Shown here one piece after another: positions 45,056 to 57,142 of a stretch of 64,000 nt of DNA. Position numbers and translations under genes: made by a program. The first letter of the stretch is position 1, and each line of letters opens with the position of its first letter. The DNA lies in the NCBI GenBank assembly GCA_030490835.1, contig CM059971.1:5004007-5068006 (forward strand), in the 5' to 3' direction. The notes under the pieces are model-generated. The model saw only the letters and a program-made list of their open reading frames with translations, did not search any database and had not been told where the DNA came from. The stretch comes from Annona cherimola (Eukaryota > Streptophyta > Magnoliopsida > Magnoliales > Annonaceae).

Positions 45056-45734
45056 GAGAGTTGGGACTAAATTATATATGTGCTTTGCTACTGTAAAACC
45101 GGATGGAATCTAAAACCTTTGATTTTTCCTAATTTTATGAAATTTTTCTATGATTCAAGCTATACATCCATCATAGTCTCAACGAATATTTGTATGATAC
45201 GAAAAAATCATTTTCTTTAAATTCATAAAAAATCCGCAGTAAGTGCAAACGAATGAGATTCATTAACATAATTTTTGGTATTATCAATTAAAAAGCTTTT
45301 TATCAAAATGACTTTTCATATTTAGGCCAAACGGATAATGTTTTTTTTTTTTTTGAGAAAAACGGATGATGTTTTTAAACATAATACGTGACTCGTATGC
45401 CAAAAATAAAGAGTAATGATTCATCCTACCATTTTTTTTAAAATATATTTTATCCAAATCTAAAACATTTCTTAAGTTTATCCATATGTATTTGTTTTTA
45501 ACTCCAAAAGTGCACATATCAAAAATTTTAATATACATTTATTGAAAAGAAGAATTATATATTCTAGAAAGAATCTAATTTTGTACAAATACGAGTTTAC
45601 AGAAAAAATTATTTTCTGTAGTATGACAAAAACAAGTGATGTTAACATAATAAATAATTTAACTTTTCAAAAAGCTTAAAACGAAAAATATGTGGAGTTG
45701 CATTGAATCATTACTCAAAATATCAAAAAAAGGA

Positions 45735-46185
45735 TTTTTTCCAAATATGCCTCCTACATTTAACTCTAATTCCAAATATACTTACAAAGTTTTTAAAATC
45801 CTAAATATACCCACTAAGTTTGCATTTAATCTCAAAAACGTTCATTCCATAAGTTAACGTCATTAGTGAAATATATCAAATTATTAAGATGCCTTCAAAT
45901 TTAAGATGAAATTGAAAAAATTAAATATCATAACTCACTGATGCCCTAATCACACATGAGTTCTAAATTTAGAGAGCTATAATTTCATTTTTTTATTTCA
46001 TTTTACCCTTTATTATTTTATAACAAGGGTATTTTGGGAATTTATAAAAATGTAACTAACGACTTTTAATAGAATAAGCATTTTTGGGATTAAATGTAAA
46101 TATAGTGGATATATTTGGATTTTTGAAAACACTATGAATATATTTAGGATTAGAACTAAATGGATATATTTGAGAAAAGCACGAA
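45735..46185. repeat. Foldback repeat, variant of the TTTGCAAATATACCC group
   Basis: The left arm ('ccaaatatgcctcctacatt', 'aatatacccactaagtttgc') pairs with the right arm ('aaatatagtggatatatttg', 'actaaatggatatatttgag'). The loop (45850-46060) is unrelated to the other copies. Confidence 0.55.
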
Positions 46186-46520
46186 AATAAAAGAAACTCG
46201 ATGGGGTAGAATTTGCACCGGTTCCGTAGTAGCAAAGTCCATTTTATATCGCTGAGAAAAGTTTTTAGGATTAATACGTTAAAATTATATTTGAGACCCA
46301 GGTTACCTGCCAAAACCTGGTTGCTGGGGTGCATCGAAACGGGCCCTCGGCACACATATATGATCACCACCTGATCTGATGGTGAGTGCCTTTGATCTTT
46401 CACCCCGTCCCAAGTTAGCACGTGTGCCTGAGCATGCATGATATCATCCCTCTTACGTACGTACGTAATAATTCTTCATAATATTATCTGCATGGGTGCA
46501 ATGGATTCAGAATAGCCCAT
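46186..46520. other. Low-copy DNA, no gene recognised
   Basis: A minus frame at 46056-46439 overlaps it but has no domain and is partly MITE sequence. A short (acgt)n tract lies at about 46454-46465. Confidence 0.4.
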
Positions 46521-46529
46521 AAGATAAAA

Positions 46530-46861
46530 GGTTCTGATTAGGTGCACCGGGAGCATTGAGCCTTAATGCTCCCGGGTGTATATATCTATTTTTTTTAAAA
46601 AAATTTCAAAATTTTTCCATGAACTTGTTAATCTAAGTTTATTTAACATATATATCAATTTTTACCATTTTCGTATATTTTTAAAAATTTAATGCCACTG
46701 ATTTTTAAAAATCCAAAATAAATATCTAAAAATCTCCAAAAATGGTAAAAATCGATATACATGTTAAATATAATTAAATTAACATTTGTGTAAAAAAATT
46801 TTAAAAAATAAAAAAATAGATGTATGCACCCGGGAGCATTGAGGCACCTTATCAGAACCCT
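46530..46861. mobile_element. Mutator-like foldback MITE with 9-bp duplication and tip hairpin (332 bp)
   Basis: The 9-mer AAGATAAAA flanks it (46521-46529, 46862-46870). The ends GGTTCTGATTAGGTGC and, reversed, AGGGTTCTGATAAGGTGC are inverted. Only the left arm carries the tip hairpin at 46545-46578 (CACCGGGAGCATT ... AATGCTCCCGGGTG, one-base bulge). The interior 'aagtttatttaacatatata' is the group core. Confidence 0.88.
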
Positions 46862-47088
46862 AAGATAAAATGTTCTCATGCAGTCTTTTTTTAAAAGAAA
46901 AACAAATTAATCTGCACTAAAAATTACATAATAAACCTTATGTGATAAAACAAAAGTAAAAAGAAAGAAAGAAAGAAAGAAAACAATATATGCTACATTT
47001 CCTTCCTACAAAATATTATGGCTACATTACTCAGAATCTGATGGGAACAAAAACAAAACTTCTTTACACATTTGTATTTTCAATTTGT

Positions 47089-47178
47089 TAGAGTGAATAA
47101 AGAGGCCGCACCCTTCAAATCATGCTCTTGAACTTGTTCCATGGGATTTTGCTCGTCCTTCATAGTCTCACCATCACT
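47089..47178 (-). CDS. Possible terminal exon of an unidentified gene
   Basis: Read on the minus strand, a good splice acceptor 'ttttatctgcag' is followed by an open stretch encoding 'DGETMKDEQNPMEQVQEHD' and 'LKGAASLFTLTN', then a stop. Codon content is unlike the AT-rich surroundings, and the downstream sequence resembles a 3' untranslated region. No upstream exon could be identified at 47.2-48.1 kb, and the peptide belongs to no family I recognise. It could be a real last exon, a relic, or chance. Confidence 0.3.
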
Positions 47179-47374
47179 GCAGATAAAAGCCAGAGTTCAT
47201 AAGCGCAGAGAGAAAATGATTAAGAAGAAGGAATATAAGAAGAAGCTTTTGCTGAATTGACAGTATATAAAGTTGTGTTTGACCAAGGATTCTGGAATTT
47301 TACAAAATCAATCTTGTAAATTTTCCAAGTAATAAACCCTCTCATTACCTGCTACTTAAAAGCAAAGTCCGTTG

Positions 47375-47530
47375 TCATCGCTTGGATACCCAAGTGGTTG
47401 ACATGAGTCTCTATAGATTAGTATGAGTTGGAGGTCTAAGGTTCAAATATTGACTAGAAGGAGTGACCTTATTACCCTACCTCTGATGTACACTTGCCTA
47501 TTGGCCAAGGTATTTTGCAAGAAAAAGCAA
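47375..47530 (+). mobile_element. SINE-like sequence with A and B boxes
   Basis: 'ataccCAAGTGGTTGAC' is A-box-like. GGTTCAAATATTG at 47440-47452 is B-box-like at a suitable distance. About 80 bases later the sequence becomes A-rich ('gcaagaaaaagcaaac'). No duplication was confirmed. Confidence 0.45.
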
Positions 47531-48160
47531 ACTCACAAGTCTATTTTTCATATATACAAAACATGATGTCTATTTTGCAAAAAATGAAATATAACTTTGC
47601 AATGGAGAAATTATTTTAAAGATGAATGATAGCAGAAATTTATGGAGTATATGAAAATTTTGTGGTAAATAATTTAATTTTATGGAATAGGTGATTATGT
47701 TATTGTAACAATTGTAATGTTCTCTATAAAATCGTTATATTTTCTAATTATAAAATATTAAACAAATGGGTAGGTTACTTTCATCAAATCACTAAAATGT
47801 AACAGAAATCGAACGTTCCACGTTTGTAGTGAAAACAAATTAATCAATGAGTTCAAAATATAATAACTAAAAACTTACAAGTTAAAATATCTTTACAAAT
47901 AAAATAAAATTTCGTTTTGATTTTGTTCTTGAAATTTTGATTATTCAAGTGTAATAAAAATTTATAATTAAAAACTAGTTTTAATTAGATACAGATCTGA
48001 AATTTTATTATTTATATTCAGAAATTTCTCTACTAGAAAGTTATATTTTAAATTTTCTTACAAATTAGACCTTATAAATTTGCTAATGGAAAATTGAACC
48101 TCTTTGTTTGCATATTCGCAAACAGACTTTGTAAGTTTTCATCATTTGCAAAAAATTGTG
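47531..48160. other. AT-rich DNA, no gene recognised
   Basis: No coding signal or bounded repeat was found. Confidence 0.45.
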
Positions 48161-48170
48161 CTTTCCAGTT

Positions 48171-48476
48171 GTAAGGCTGGTTCAATGAATCTGGGTGTAC
48201 TTCACCTATTTTTTATTTTTTTTCAAAAATTTTTTTACACGGCTGTTAATATAAGTGTATTTAACATATGTATAAATTTTTGTCATTTTTAGATATTTTT
48301 TTCGGATTTTTTAAAATCAGTGGCATTTTAAAAAATCCGAAAAAAATATCTAAAAATGACAAAAATGATAAAAATTTATACACATGTTAAATATACGTAG
48401 ATTAACATTTTCATAAAAAATTCAAAAAAAATAAAAAAATGGGTGAAGTACACCCGGGTGCATTAAACCAGCCTCC
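48171..48476. mobile_element. Mutator-like foldback MITE (about 306 bp), imperfect duplication
   Basis: The ends GTAAGGCTGGTTCAATG and, reversed, GGAGGCTGGTTTAATG are inverted. TCCAGTT flanks both sides (48164-48170, 48477-48483), and the 9-base forms differ at two positions. The arms pair almost completely ('tcggattttttaaaatcagt' region as loop). The interior 'agtgtatttaacatatgtat' is the group core. Confidence 0.8.
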
Positions 48477-48664
48477 TCCAGTTACGGCAAGATTTATTTT
48501 TCAAAAAATGAAAACGTATAGAATTAATTTAAAAAATTTCAAAACACATGCGCCAAATGCAACTTCAATGTTTTTTTTTTTTTTTTTGATGTGATGCAAT
48601 TTCAATACTTAAAAGGGTCAATTTTGACAAAAACAAAGTAAGAACATAAGTGTATGTGTGTATT

Positions 48665-49185
48665 AGTCTCGCTTCTACGAAACTTTTTTTCTACATAACC
48701 CCCTCATGTAACCCTCTTCATTTTTAATATCTTGATGATTAATAAAAAAATACACTCCATTTGTTATATTTAGCATTATTTATAGTATCTCGAAAATCAT
48801 TTTATTTGTCTAATATTATTGTGCACTGCCCCATTAAACATCAATGCAATAAAATAATTTAATATTAAATATCAATTTAAAGCTATATTTTCAACATCTA
48901 AACTATCTAAAATATCATTTCTACATGGATAAATGATTTTATAAAATATTATTATATTCTAATATATGTGTAAATGGATCTAAGCATTTTTCATAATTTA
49001 CACATGAATATATATTTTTTAACAAATATGTCTCATAAACATACTTTCTTAAGATGAAACTTGATCTTCTAAATAAATAAATGATGTTAAATACAATAAA
49101 TAGGTTGAATTTTCTGTCAAGGATTAAAACTTTAAAATTTGAGAGGGTTATATCGGTTCACTTCTATATAATCTGGTTAACCCCT
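48665..49185 (+). repeat. 500-bp foldback MITE family, copy 2
   Basis: It runs from 'gtctcgcttctacgaaactt' to 'cacttctatataatctgg'. The core 'atgcaataaaataatttaat' is at 48843. The right third 'aagatgaaacttgatcttct' is shared with the other copies. Confidence 0.7.
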
Positions 49186-49625
49186 TCAAATTTTAAGATT
49201 TTTATTCTCAATAAAAAATATAATCCATTCATTATATTTAACATCATGTATTTAGTTGGGCTACATTTACTCGAAAATATATATATTCATTTGTAAATTA
49301 CGAAAAATGCTTAAATTTATTTATACGTGTATTAGAATGTAATAATACTTTATAAATCATTTTCTACATAGAAATAATATTTTAGATAGTGTAGATGTTG
49401 AAAATGTTATTTTAAAATTAATATTTTAGCATTAAATTATTTTATTATGTTAATTTTACACAATTATAGATGAGACCCATATACAATATGTAAGACAAAT
49501 GTGAGGATTTTCATAACAATATAAATGACGCAAAATAAATGGATTAAATAAATTTTTTATCAACTATCAAGATTTTAAAAAATGAAAAATGTTACATACA
49601 AAAGAGGTTTCATAGAAGTGAAGGT
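49165..49625 (-). repeat. 500-bp foldback MITE family, copy 3, inverted
   Basis: The family words occur in reverse: 'atttagttgggctacattta', 'tagtgtagatgttgaaaatg', 'taaattattttattatgtt', 'agatgagacccatatacaat', ending 'gtttcatagaagtgaag'. It is head-to-head or tail-to-tail with its neighbours. Confidence 0.7.
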
Positions 49626-50130
49626 AAGACACTTCTATGAAACTCTTCTTCTATGGACACCCCCCCTCCCTTTCAACATTTAGATAGGTGATGAAAATTC
49701 ACTCCATCTATCATATTTAAATTATTTATATTATCATACAAATCTTTTTATTTGTCTAGTAGCATTGTATATGGGTCCCATTTATAAATGTGTAAAATCG
49801 ACATAATAAAATAGTTTAATGCTAAATATCAATTTTAAAATAGTATTTTCAACATCTAAACTATCTAAAATATTACTAATATGTGTATCAATGATTCCGT
49901 GAAGTATTATTACATTCTAATACATATGTCAACAGATCTAGGCATTTTTTCTAATTTATATATGAATGTACTTATTTTAAAACAAATGTGGCCTGTAGAC
50001 ATATTAGATTTCGATGAAACTTGGTCTTATAAATAAACAAATGATAATAAATATAATAAATAGATTGAATTTTCCTTCCAAGCATCAAAAATTTAAAATT
50101 TAAAAGAGTTACAAGGAACTGCTTATGTAT
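49625..50130 (+). repeat. 500-bp foldback MITE family, copy 4
   Basis: It starts 'acttctatgaaactcttctt', includes the core at 49770-49840 ('tatgggtcccatttataaat', 'cataataaaatagtttaatg'), and ends near 'aaaagagttacaaggaactg'. This is the best preserved copy. Confidence 0.75.
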
Positions 50131-50720
50131 ATACGTAGAGATTTTACATATACTTTTGAATCTTTATACACCAATAATCCCGCGTGGATGCCGGTGTTGT
50201 AGGCACAGTACGGACCATGAAACATATATTTTTATTTTTAGAAATGTTCCCACCTAGGTCAATTTAGTGAAAAAGGCTTGGGTTTGCCTATCGTTAGAAG
50301 TGCAAGACAATTTATTTTTGGCAATCTTGATGTCTTGACGAAGCCGATGTGTAATAAAGTATTGATCATGAGATTGCACATAATTTCCGTTGTTGAAAAA
50401 ATTAAAGGTTTCAAATGTTTTTGTTTCATCGTCACAATCTCTACAACATCAAAAAATGGTTTTTTAAAAAATCTATATTTGCATGGTAGTCTAAAATTCT
50501 CTTCGCTGAAGTTGAAGACAACAAATCGGTACCAATCCTATGCAGCCACCCATTTTGTGGACACAATATAGGCAGCAGTAGAAATATTTTTTCAAATTTT
50601 CTATAAGTGGGTTCACCTAGATTTTCCTCCCTTTGAAATTCAGATTTTTTAAATTTATCTAGTATTTTATTTTAATTTTAAAAATCAATAAAACGGACAT
50701 GCCACCAATATATTTGGATT
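50131..50720. other. Low-copy DNA with an unrecognised plus frame
   Basis: A 97-codon frame at 50278-50571 ('MGLPIVRSARQFIFGNLDVL' start) has no domain I recognise and no splice context that would support it. It is not called as a gene. Confidence 0.35.
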
Positions 50721-50724
50721 TTAA

Positions 50725-51057
50725 GGGTAATTTACAAACATACTAACACAGTTTTACTATAATTGTAAATATACCTACTTGTTCCGAAACTTGCAAATAA
50801 CCCATCACGACATAGGTATATTTGTAAATATATGCAAATTATGTGTGTATATTTGCAATTGATTTTTTATTATTTTTGAGATATATTCATATATGTAGGA
50901 ATACACCCATACCATCACAATGTTATGATGGAACCATGATGGTGTGAGTATATTTATAAATAAGGTCAAACTGTATGGGGTTTGTTTGCTATTTTTAAAA
51001 CTAAGTGAATATATATACAATTATAGTCAAACTATGTAAATGTATTTACAAATTGTC
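50725..51057. repeat. Foldback MITE, GGGTRATTTGCAAA family, copy 4, possible TAA duplication
   Basis: It starts GGGTAATTTACAAAC and ends 'gtatttacaaattgtc', which are inverted. TAA occurs immediately outside both ends (50722-50724, 51058-51060), weak evidence for a 3-bp duplication. Confidence 0.65.
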
Positions 51058-51467
51058 TAACTTTTAATTTTATCACCAATATATACCTCGTTTCATCAAC
51101 AATGCTCCCTAGTGCATCCAGTTATAAAAAAATAAATGTATTTTAGATTGAAGCATTAAATGAAAATTTACTAAATCTTTATTTCTTTTCAATGGTACTA
51201 ATAAATTATTTCATCATATTAATTCTTTTTTTCTATTCGATATAATCTTTATGGGAAATTATCCCATGAGATGCAATTCGGATCTTTTTGGATTTTCATT
51301 TTTTGACATATTTATTTAATTTCATTTCATTCATTATATTTAAAACTTTTTCTTCTATCCGAATGTCGATTGAAATTTTTTACAAAGAAAATGCAAATAT
51401 TAAAAATAGTAACGTAAAAGACCTTAGTATATTTCTCCATTTTGGCTTACTTTGATAGTTAAATTAA

Positions 51468-51727
51468 GGGCATGTTTGGCCTTCGGTAAGTGTGGGATGG
51501 GATGTTATGACATGCTAAACACTTTTTCCAACAACTGCTTTGACAATTAAACTACTCTATTTTTTCAACTTTACCTCTATATTTCAATCATTTTACTTCT
51601 AACTACCTCATTTATTCCAACATTACTCCTAATATTTTATATCAATCACATATTTCTAGAAGTATTCCTTTTTCCATTCCCATCCTATAACACAATTTTT
51701 TCTCATTCAGCAATCCCAAATGTGCCC
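51468..51727. mobile_element. Tourist-like MITE with TAA duplication (260 bp)
   Basis: The ends are GGGCATGTTTGG and, reversed, GGGCACATTTGG, flanked by TAA (51465-51467, 51728-51730). This agrees with PIF/Harbinger-type MITEs. The interior ('ctctatatttcaatcatttt') is related to the element at 10680-11060. Confidence 0.85.
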
Positions 51728-51732
51728 TAAGA

Positions 51733-51945
51733 GGGTGTTTATCTACCCCTACAAATTTTCACTCTCTACAACTATCTTTTTTAATTATTTATTCACTTTT
51801 TCCTACACAACTGCCCATATACATAACATATCTATTTTAACTTAATTCTCTTTATTCCTCATCATTTTTTCTTATTTAAAAAATTTTTACACTAAAAATT
51901 TTTCATAAGTTTTATCACTTCTCAAATACACCATAAATCAAATTA
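51733..51945 (+). repeat. Tourist-like MITE, common family, adjacent to the previous one
   Basis: It runs from 'gggtgtttatctacccctac' to 'cacttctcaaatacacc', tips inverted (GGGTGTTTATC, reversed GGTGTATTTGAG), with 'tattttaacttaattctctt' inside. Confidence 0.7.
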
Positions 51946-52873
51946 ATCTATTATATTTAGAATTATTTATTTAACTAAAAAATTATGTTCTGTGAGAATC
52001 AAATATTAGAGCATACTTCATTTGATAAAAGTGAAGTAGTAAAGAATCAGTCTAACAAAGTTGATTTAAGTCTATTCTAAAGCTATCAATTCAATATCCA
52101 TGCCATCTAAACAATTATTCTTGTATATATAAATAGTTTAATAAAATATTAAAGCATTTTATCACAATTTAAATAGGTATGACCCATCTAAAATTTGTTC
52201 AAAATAATTTTTGATACCCTGATAAAAGAAACGTTCTAAACCAAATAAGTTTATTGAAATTGAATTTAATCATCAAAGTGTCCCTGCAATAGAAGTGTTT
52301 CCTTATCTAGACCCATTTTATTGATTGTATTTAAAAGTATTCGTTCTGTTTAAATATTGATTGGAATCTTTTACAACTATATTGATAAATATGATTTTAA
52401 GGAACCATGTAAAAAAACCGAATATTGAACTTTGGTGAACTATGTAAAAAACCGAATAAAATGATTTTCGTATCATGAAAATATTTAGCATGAAAAATAT
52501 GATGGACAGCTTGAATCTAAACAAATGAAAAAAAAAAGTTAAAATATTGAACTTTGCAACCGATTTCATGAGAGCACTTCCTATATTTTTACAATGATTA
52601 AATAACAAAATCTATCAAAGTTCGTAAACTATATATAATCTAAAATACAGTTTCTGATAAATTCTTAACTTGCGTAGTCAGTAGAGCTAATTAAATATAT
52701 CCTTAAATATAAAATATAATGTCAAAATAAGTCAAAATTTTAGCTGGTATGATAAAATTGTTGTACACTTTTCACCGACAAAAATAAAGGTTTTATGTAC
52801 CTTTTCATCTTATGTAGTTAATGACAAAAAATAAAAGTTCATCTACCTGACTTGTATGGTTAGTAACAAAATA
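51946..52873. other. AT-rich DNA, no gene recognised
   Basis: The minus frame at 52318-52608 is AT-biased and hydrophobic without a family pattern. No bounded repeat was seen. Confidence 0.45.
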
Positions 52874-53290
52874 GACGCATGATCTTTTCAGACCGGTCGG
52901 AAATCCGGTGATTTCCGACCGGTCCAAAAATATATTTTTTTTATTTTTTTTTTGAAAAATAATTTTATAAACTTGTTAATCTAGTTATATTTATTTTATA
53001 AACAAAGTTTTATCATTTTTGGATATATCTATATATTTATTTTGAATTTTTAAAAACAGGGGTATTTAAGTCATTTTAAGAATATTTAAAATGACTTAAA
53101 TACCCCTGTTTTTAAAAATCCAAAATAAATATATATACATGTCTAAAAATGATAAAACTTGGTTTATAAATTAAATATAACTAGATTAACGAGTTTATAA
53201 AATTATTTTTCAAAAAAAAATAAAAAAAATAAATTTTTGGACCGGTCGGAAATCACCGGATTTCCGACCGGTCTGAAAAGATCGGTCCTC
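52874..53290. mobile_element. Mutator-like foldback MITE with 9-bp duplication and a hairpin at both tips (417 bp)
   Basis: The 9-mer AACAAAATA flanks it (52865-52873, 53291-53299). The ends GACGCATGATCTTTTCAG and, reversed, GAGGACCGATCTTTTCAG are inverted. Each tip carries a perfect hairpin: GACCGGTCGGAAAT, six bases, ATTTCCGACCGGTC (52891-52924 and 53240-53273). The arms are nearly identical inverted copies meeting near 53080. Confidence 0.93.
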
Positions 53291-53299
53291 AACAAAATA

Positions 53300-54439
53300 T
53301 ATAGTTATGCTGTTGATTTTCAATAATTAAAGTTAAACACTAACAAATTGAAATTAGCTAGGAAGTTCCAGGTGGGCGACAACATTTATAAGAAAAAAAT
53401 GTTTTTTTCCCAATTGTCTATATTGCGCCTATAATACAGACGACAATACAAAGATTGGCACACTTTATTAAAAAAAAAATGAATAACGAATAGTTGGCAT
53501 AAAATTTTGTTCCTTGTAAATTTTTTTTAAAAAAAAAAAAAACTCAAGATCAACAAGAGTAATAAAATTTCAACATTTTATATGATAGATTAACTCATTT
53601 CATAATTTAAAAGTTCGAAATACTTCAATAGTACTAATAACAATTTTTTGATTGAAAGCACTAATATCATTTAAGACGTCGATCTAAGACTCCTGTTTTG
53701 GCGCCTTGTAAGGTTAATATGTGTTTTTTCAGAATATTAAGATTGCGAACAAATTTCTGTTGTGTACCAATTCTTGGCTCCTTAGTCCTCATAAGGTTAA
53801 TACATATTTCGTTTGGAATATTAAAATCGAGAACTAAACTTCCTCTGGATACAAACTAGATTTTCAAGAATTTTTTAAACTACATAATTTTCAATAAGGC
53901 ACGTGAAAATATAATTTAGAACATTCAAATATTAAAGCAATCTGAAGGGTAAGGGGTTGGTATTTTTTGAAATCATTACAAGTGTGTTAAGATCCTATAA
54001 GAAAAAGCTATTTATCTTATAAATAGGTGGTTTCACTTGGGTCGGTTTTGTAAAATTTGTGTTTCTTTACTTTTTATTTATTTTTGAAAATGGGCAAGGA
54101 TTTTGGAAAAGAAAATAAATGAAAAAAAATGAAAAAATCCACAGTACGACCAATCTATGTGGGATCTATTTTTATAAAAACTTTAAAAATAACAATATAG
54201 ATTTTTAGGCCTCAATTGTAAGTAAGATCCTGACAAAATTCCATATTAGAAGATTACTTTTTAATATTATATATCTTGAGAATTTTCTAATCCTAAAAAC
54301 ACAAAACAAATCCATGTCACGTGATAATTTTTCTATAAAATTAAGATTTTCACATATTTTAAAGATATTTTTTATATTTTCTAGTAATATTAGATGAGTT
54401 TCTCTTAATTTGACTTATATTAGATGAGTTCAATTATAT
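53300..54439. other. AT-rich DNA, no gene recognised
   Basis: No coding signal was found. Poly-A and poly-T runs lie at about 53468-53541. Confidence 0.45.
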
Positions 54440-54442
54440 TTA

Positions 54443-55557
54443 GGGTGTATTTGGTACCGATGAAACTTGTTCATCTAAAATTTTCCACTTTTCACAATAG
54501 GCAATTTTCTAATTATTTTTTTACATCTTTGTATTAAACTATCTGTTTTTCAATCATTTCATAGTAACTTTTCAAACAATTATTTTATCTATTTTAATTT
54601 TATTAGCTTCACTTCTCATGATTGATGTATGATTTTATATATCAAGATGCATGATTGCTCTTATGCATCCACCCTAAAAGTATATATTTAAAATTTTTGT
54701 TTTCTTTTCATAAAGTTATTATTTTAAGTATAATTAATCCATATGATATGTATTTTAGAAATAATTAATATTTTAAAATGTGTATATATTTTTGAATTTC
54801 AAATGTAGAGATATTTTTATTTTAAATGACTAGAACACCCCTAAGTTTTAAATTCAAATAATGTATATATATATATCTCCAAAAATGATAAAACTTATTC
54901 TATTAATTAAATATATCTCGTCTAATAATTTTATGAAAAACCAAATAAAATTTCTTAAAAAAATATTTTTAGCAGGATGCATGGCATTTATAGGATCATA
55001 ACACTTCATCATTACCCTTATGACATCACATCAATTCTCATATTTCAAAAATTTTATACTAAAAGTTTTTCCTTTTAGAGTTTTATTGTGTGTTTTTGTT
55101 TAATAATAAAATATTTCAAACTAAAAATTTTTCAATTAAAAATTTTTTACATTTCACAATTACTCAATTTTTAATTATTTCTTTACATCTTCGTATACAA
55201 CCATCATACTTTTTAATCATTTCTAAACAATTACTACACAACTAAAATATTTATTTTAACATTATTTTCTTTATTCTTCATCATTATTCTTATCATATTA
55301 AATAAAAAAATTTCAATTAAAAACTTTTTACATTTCACAACTACCCAATTTTTTATCATTTCTTCAAATATTCTTATACAACCATAATACTTTTTAGTCA
55401 TTTTTAAACAATTATCATACAACTAAAATATTTATTTTAACATTATTCTTTTTATTCTTCCTCATTACCCTTATCATATTACATCATTTTTCTTTAAAAA
55501 ATTTTATATAAAAAAATTTTATCACTTCCCATACGCACCTCAGACACCAAACATATC
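54443..55557 (+). repeat. Cluster of Tourist-like MITE sequence interrupted by another foldback
   Basis: The left tip GGGTGTATTTGGTACC (after TTA) and the right tip, reversed, GATATGTTTGGTGTC (before TTA) could bound one composite. Inside are three stretches of the common family (54460-54620 continuing at 55005-55090; 55095-55295; 55310-55540). The later two are a near tandem duplication ('catacaactaaaatatttat' twice). Confidence 0.6.
54618..55006. repeat. Foldback MITE inserted in the Tourist-like cluster
   Basis: The left 'gatgtatgattttatatatc' and right 'ataggatcataacacttcat' ends are loosely inverted. 'gatgcatgattgctcttatg' pairs with 'caggatgcatggcatttata'. Removing it joins the family sequence 'cttctcat' and 'cattacccttatgacatc' as in other copies. 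The interior ('ttaattaaatatatctc') is group-like. Confidence 0.6.
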
Positions 55558-57060
55558 TTAATATTAGAGAATGATCAAAAACAAATTTTTGCATGCTAGA
55601 GCTTATACAAACGGTTGCTTTTGATAATTTTTTAAAAGTTTTTTTAGCTTCTAAACCATTTAAAATATAAATTAATATGTACATATTTAAGATGTAAAAC
55701 TCACTTTAATTTAAAATTAATATCTTATAATAGTTTTTAAAAATCTAGACCACCAACATTATTCTATCATGTGTAATTTTTTATCATACTAAAAATCACG
55801 TGTGAGGATACTTCTTGAATAATATTTGAATTTTAGATTCTAAAAAATTAATTTTTAATTAGACAAATATGCTATTCTGCAGTAAGTTATGATAGTACGT
55901 GTGCATTTAATCATTTTCCTATGAGAGACAAGAAAATTCATAATTATTTTTACTTCTCAAAAACAGCACTAACTTCTGTGTTACTTTAGAATGAATCATA
56001 CTTCAAACTTTCTTATGGGATAATAAAGTTTGGTTTTGAATTCGCTTAAAATTATCAGCTGTTCTGTGTTTTGGTTTGAATTTTACATACACTCAAACAG
56101 TTTCATAGTTATCAACTGTAGGAAGTCCTGTAAAAGTACCCACTGTCAAATCGACAATCTTGAAATTCATATACATATTCGATCATTTAATTTGATTTCT
56201 TGGAAAAGGTAGCATAACAGGGTTTGAGCCGTTTATAAAATACTTAGCAATCTCCACGTTTGCCATTTACAAGAAATTAAGATGAACATTTGTCATAAGA
56301 GTTCTATTCCACAGAAAAAAAAAAAACAACTTTAGACCAACAAGAGAAATAATATAAATTTCAATATTCCATAATTTAAAACAAATTGGAAAATATTTCA
56401 AAATAGTTGTCATAATTGAGGATTTGAGTGTATTCAACCATTTTGGCCTCGAAAGCGTAATACGTATTCTGTGGAAATATTAAAATAGGGAATTAAATTC
56501 TCTCTGTTTGCCAATTAGATTTTCTAGATTTTTTAAAATAATTTAGAAAATTAAGTAGCGAAGCAAAATCCAAATATCAAGGTGGCCTTTTGGTGTTTGA
56601 AGTATCTGAACAGCTGAGACAGCTACGTTTACAGGTAAGTATATGCCTGTAAACACACGGAACAAGAATAATTTCCTTACAAGCACCTTAATTACAAGAC
56701 CGGGAAATGGATTCAGGCAAAAGAAAGTCTGTTAATTACGGCCCTGAGAATCCGCAATTGTAAAATTCTCTGTAATGACTAAGAATTATAATATAAATAA
56801 CGATATCAATCCTATACGGCCGAATGTAATTCAAGAGAATGTACTATGAAAAGTAAGATAAAGATTAAGATTTCATGATAAGATTTTTGAAATTCTAGTC
56901 AATAGATATTTGATTCTATTGTTGGAATTTAAAACATGCATGCCCAAGTAACCAGCTAACTTAATTAGAGTTTTGATTCCCTAATAAAGACTTCACACCC
57001 AAGCAATCCAGTCTGCTAAGTTGAAATAATCATTAATTTAAAATCATTAATTCCATTTAT
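55558..57060. other. AT-rich DNA downstream of the LBD gene, no other gene recognised
   Basis: No coding motif was found. A (TA)n microsatellite lies at about 57062-57083. The last few hundred bases next to the LBD gene could be its 3' region. Confidence 0.45.
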
Positions 57061-57142
57061 TTATATATATATATATATATATATCTTAATTGACTGAAAG
57101 TAAAGCTTACTGAAAATTAAGTTTTTCAGTGATCGTAAGTAA

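Noticed and set aside
46056..46439. 127-codon minus frame
   Set aside because: It overlaps a foldback repeat arm, and the remainder has no recognisable domain.
50278..50571. 97-codon plus frame
   Set aside because: No family pattern, AT-biased composition and no flanking gene signals.
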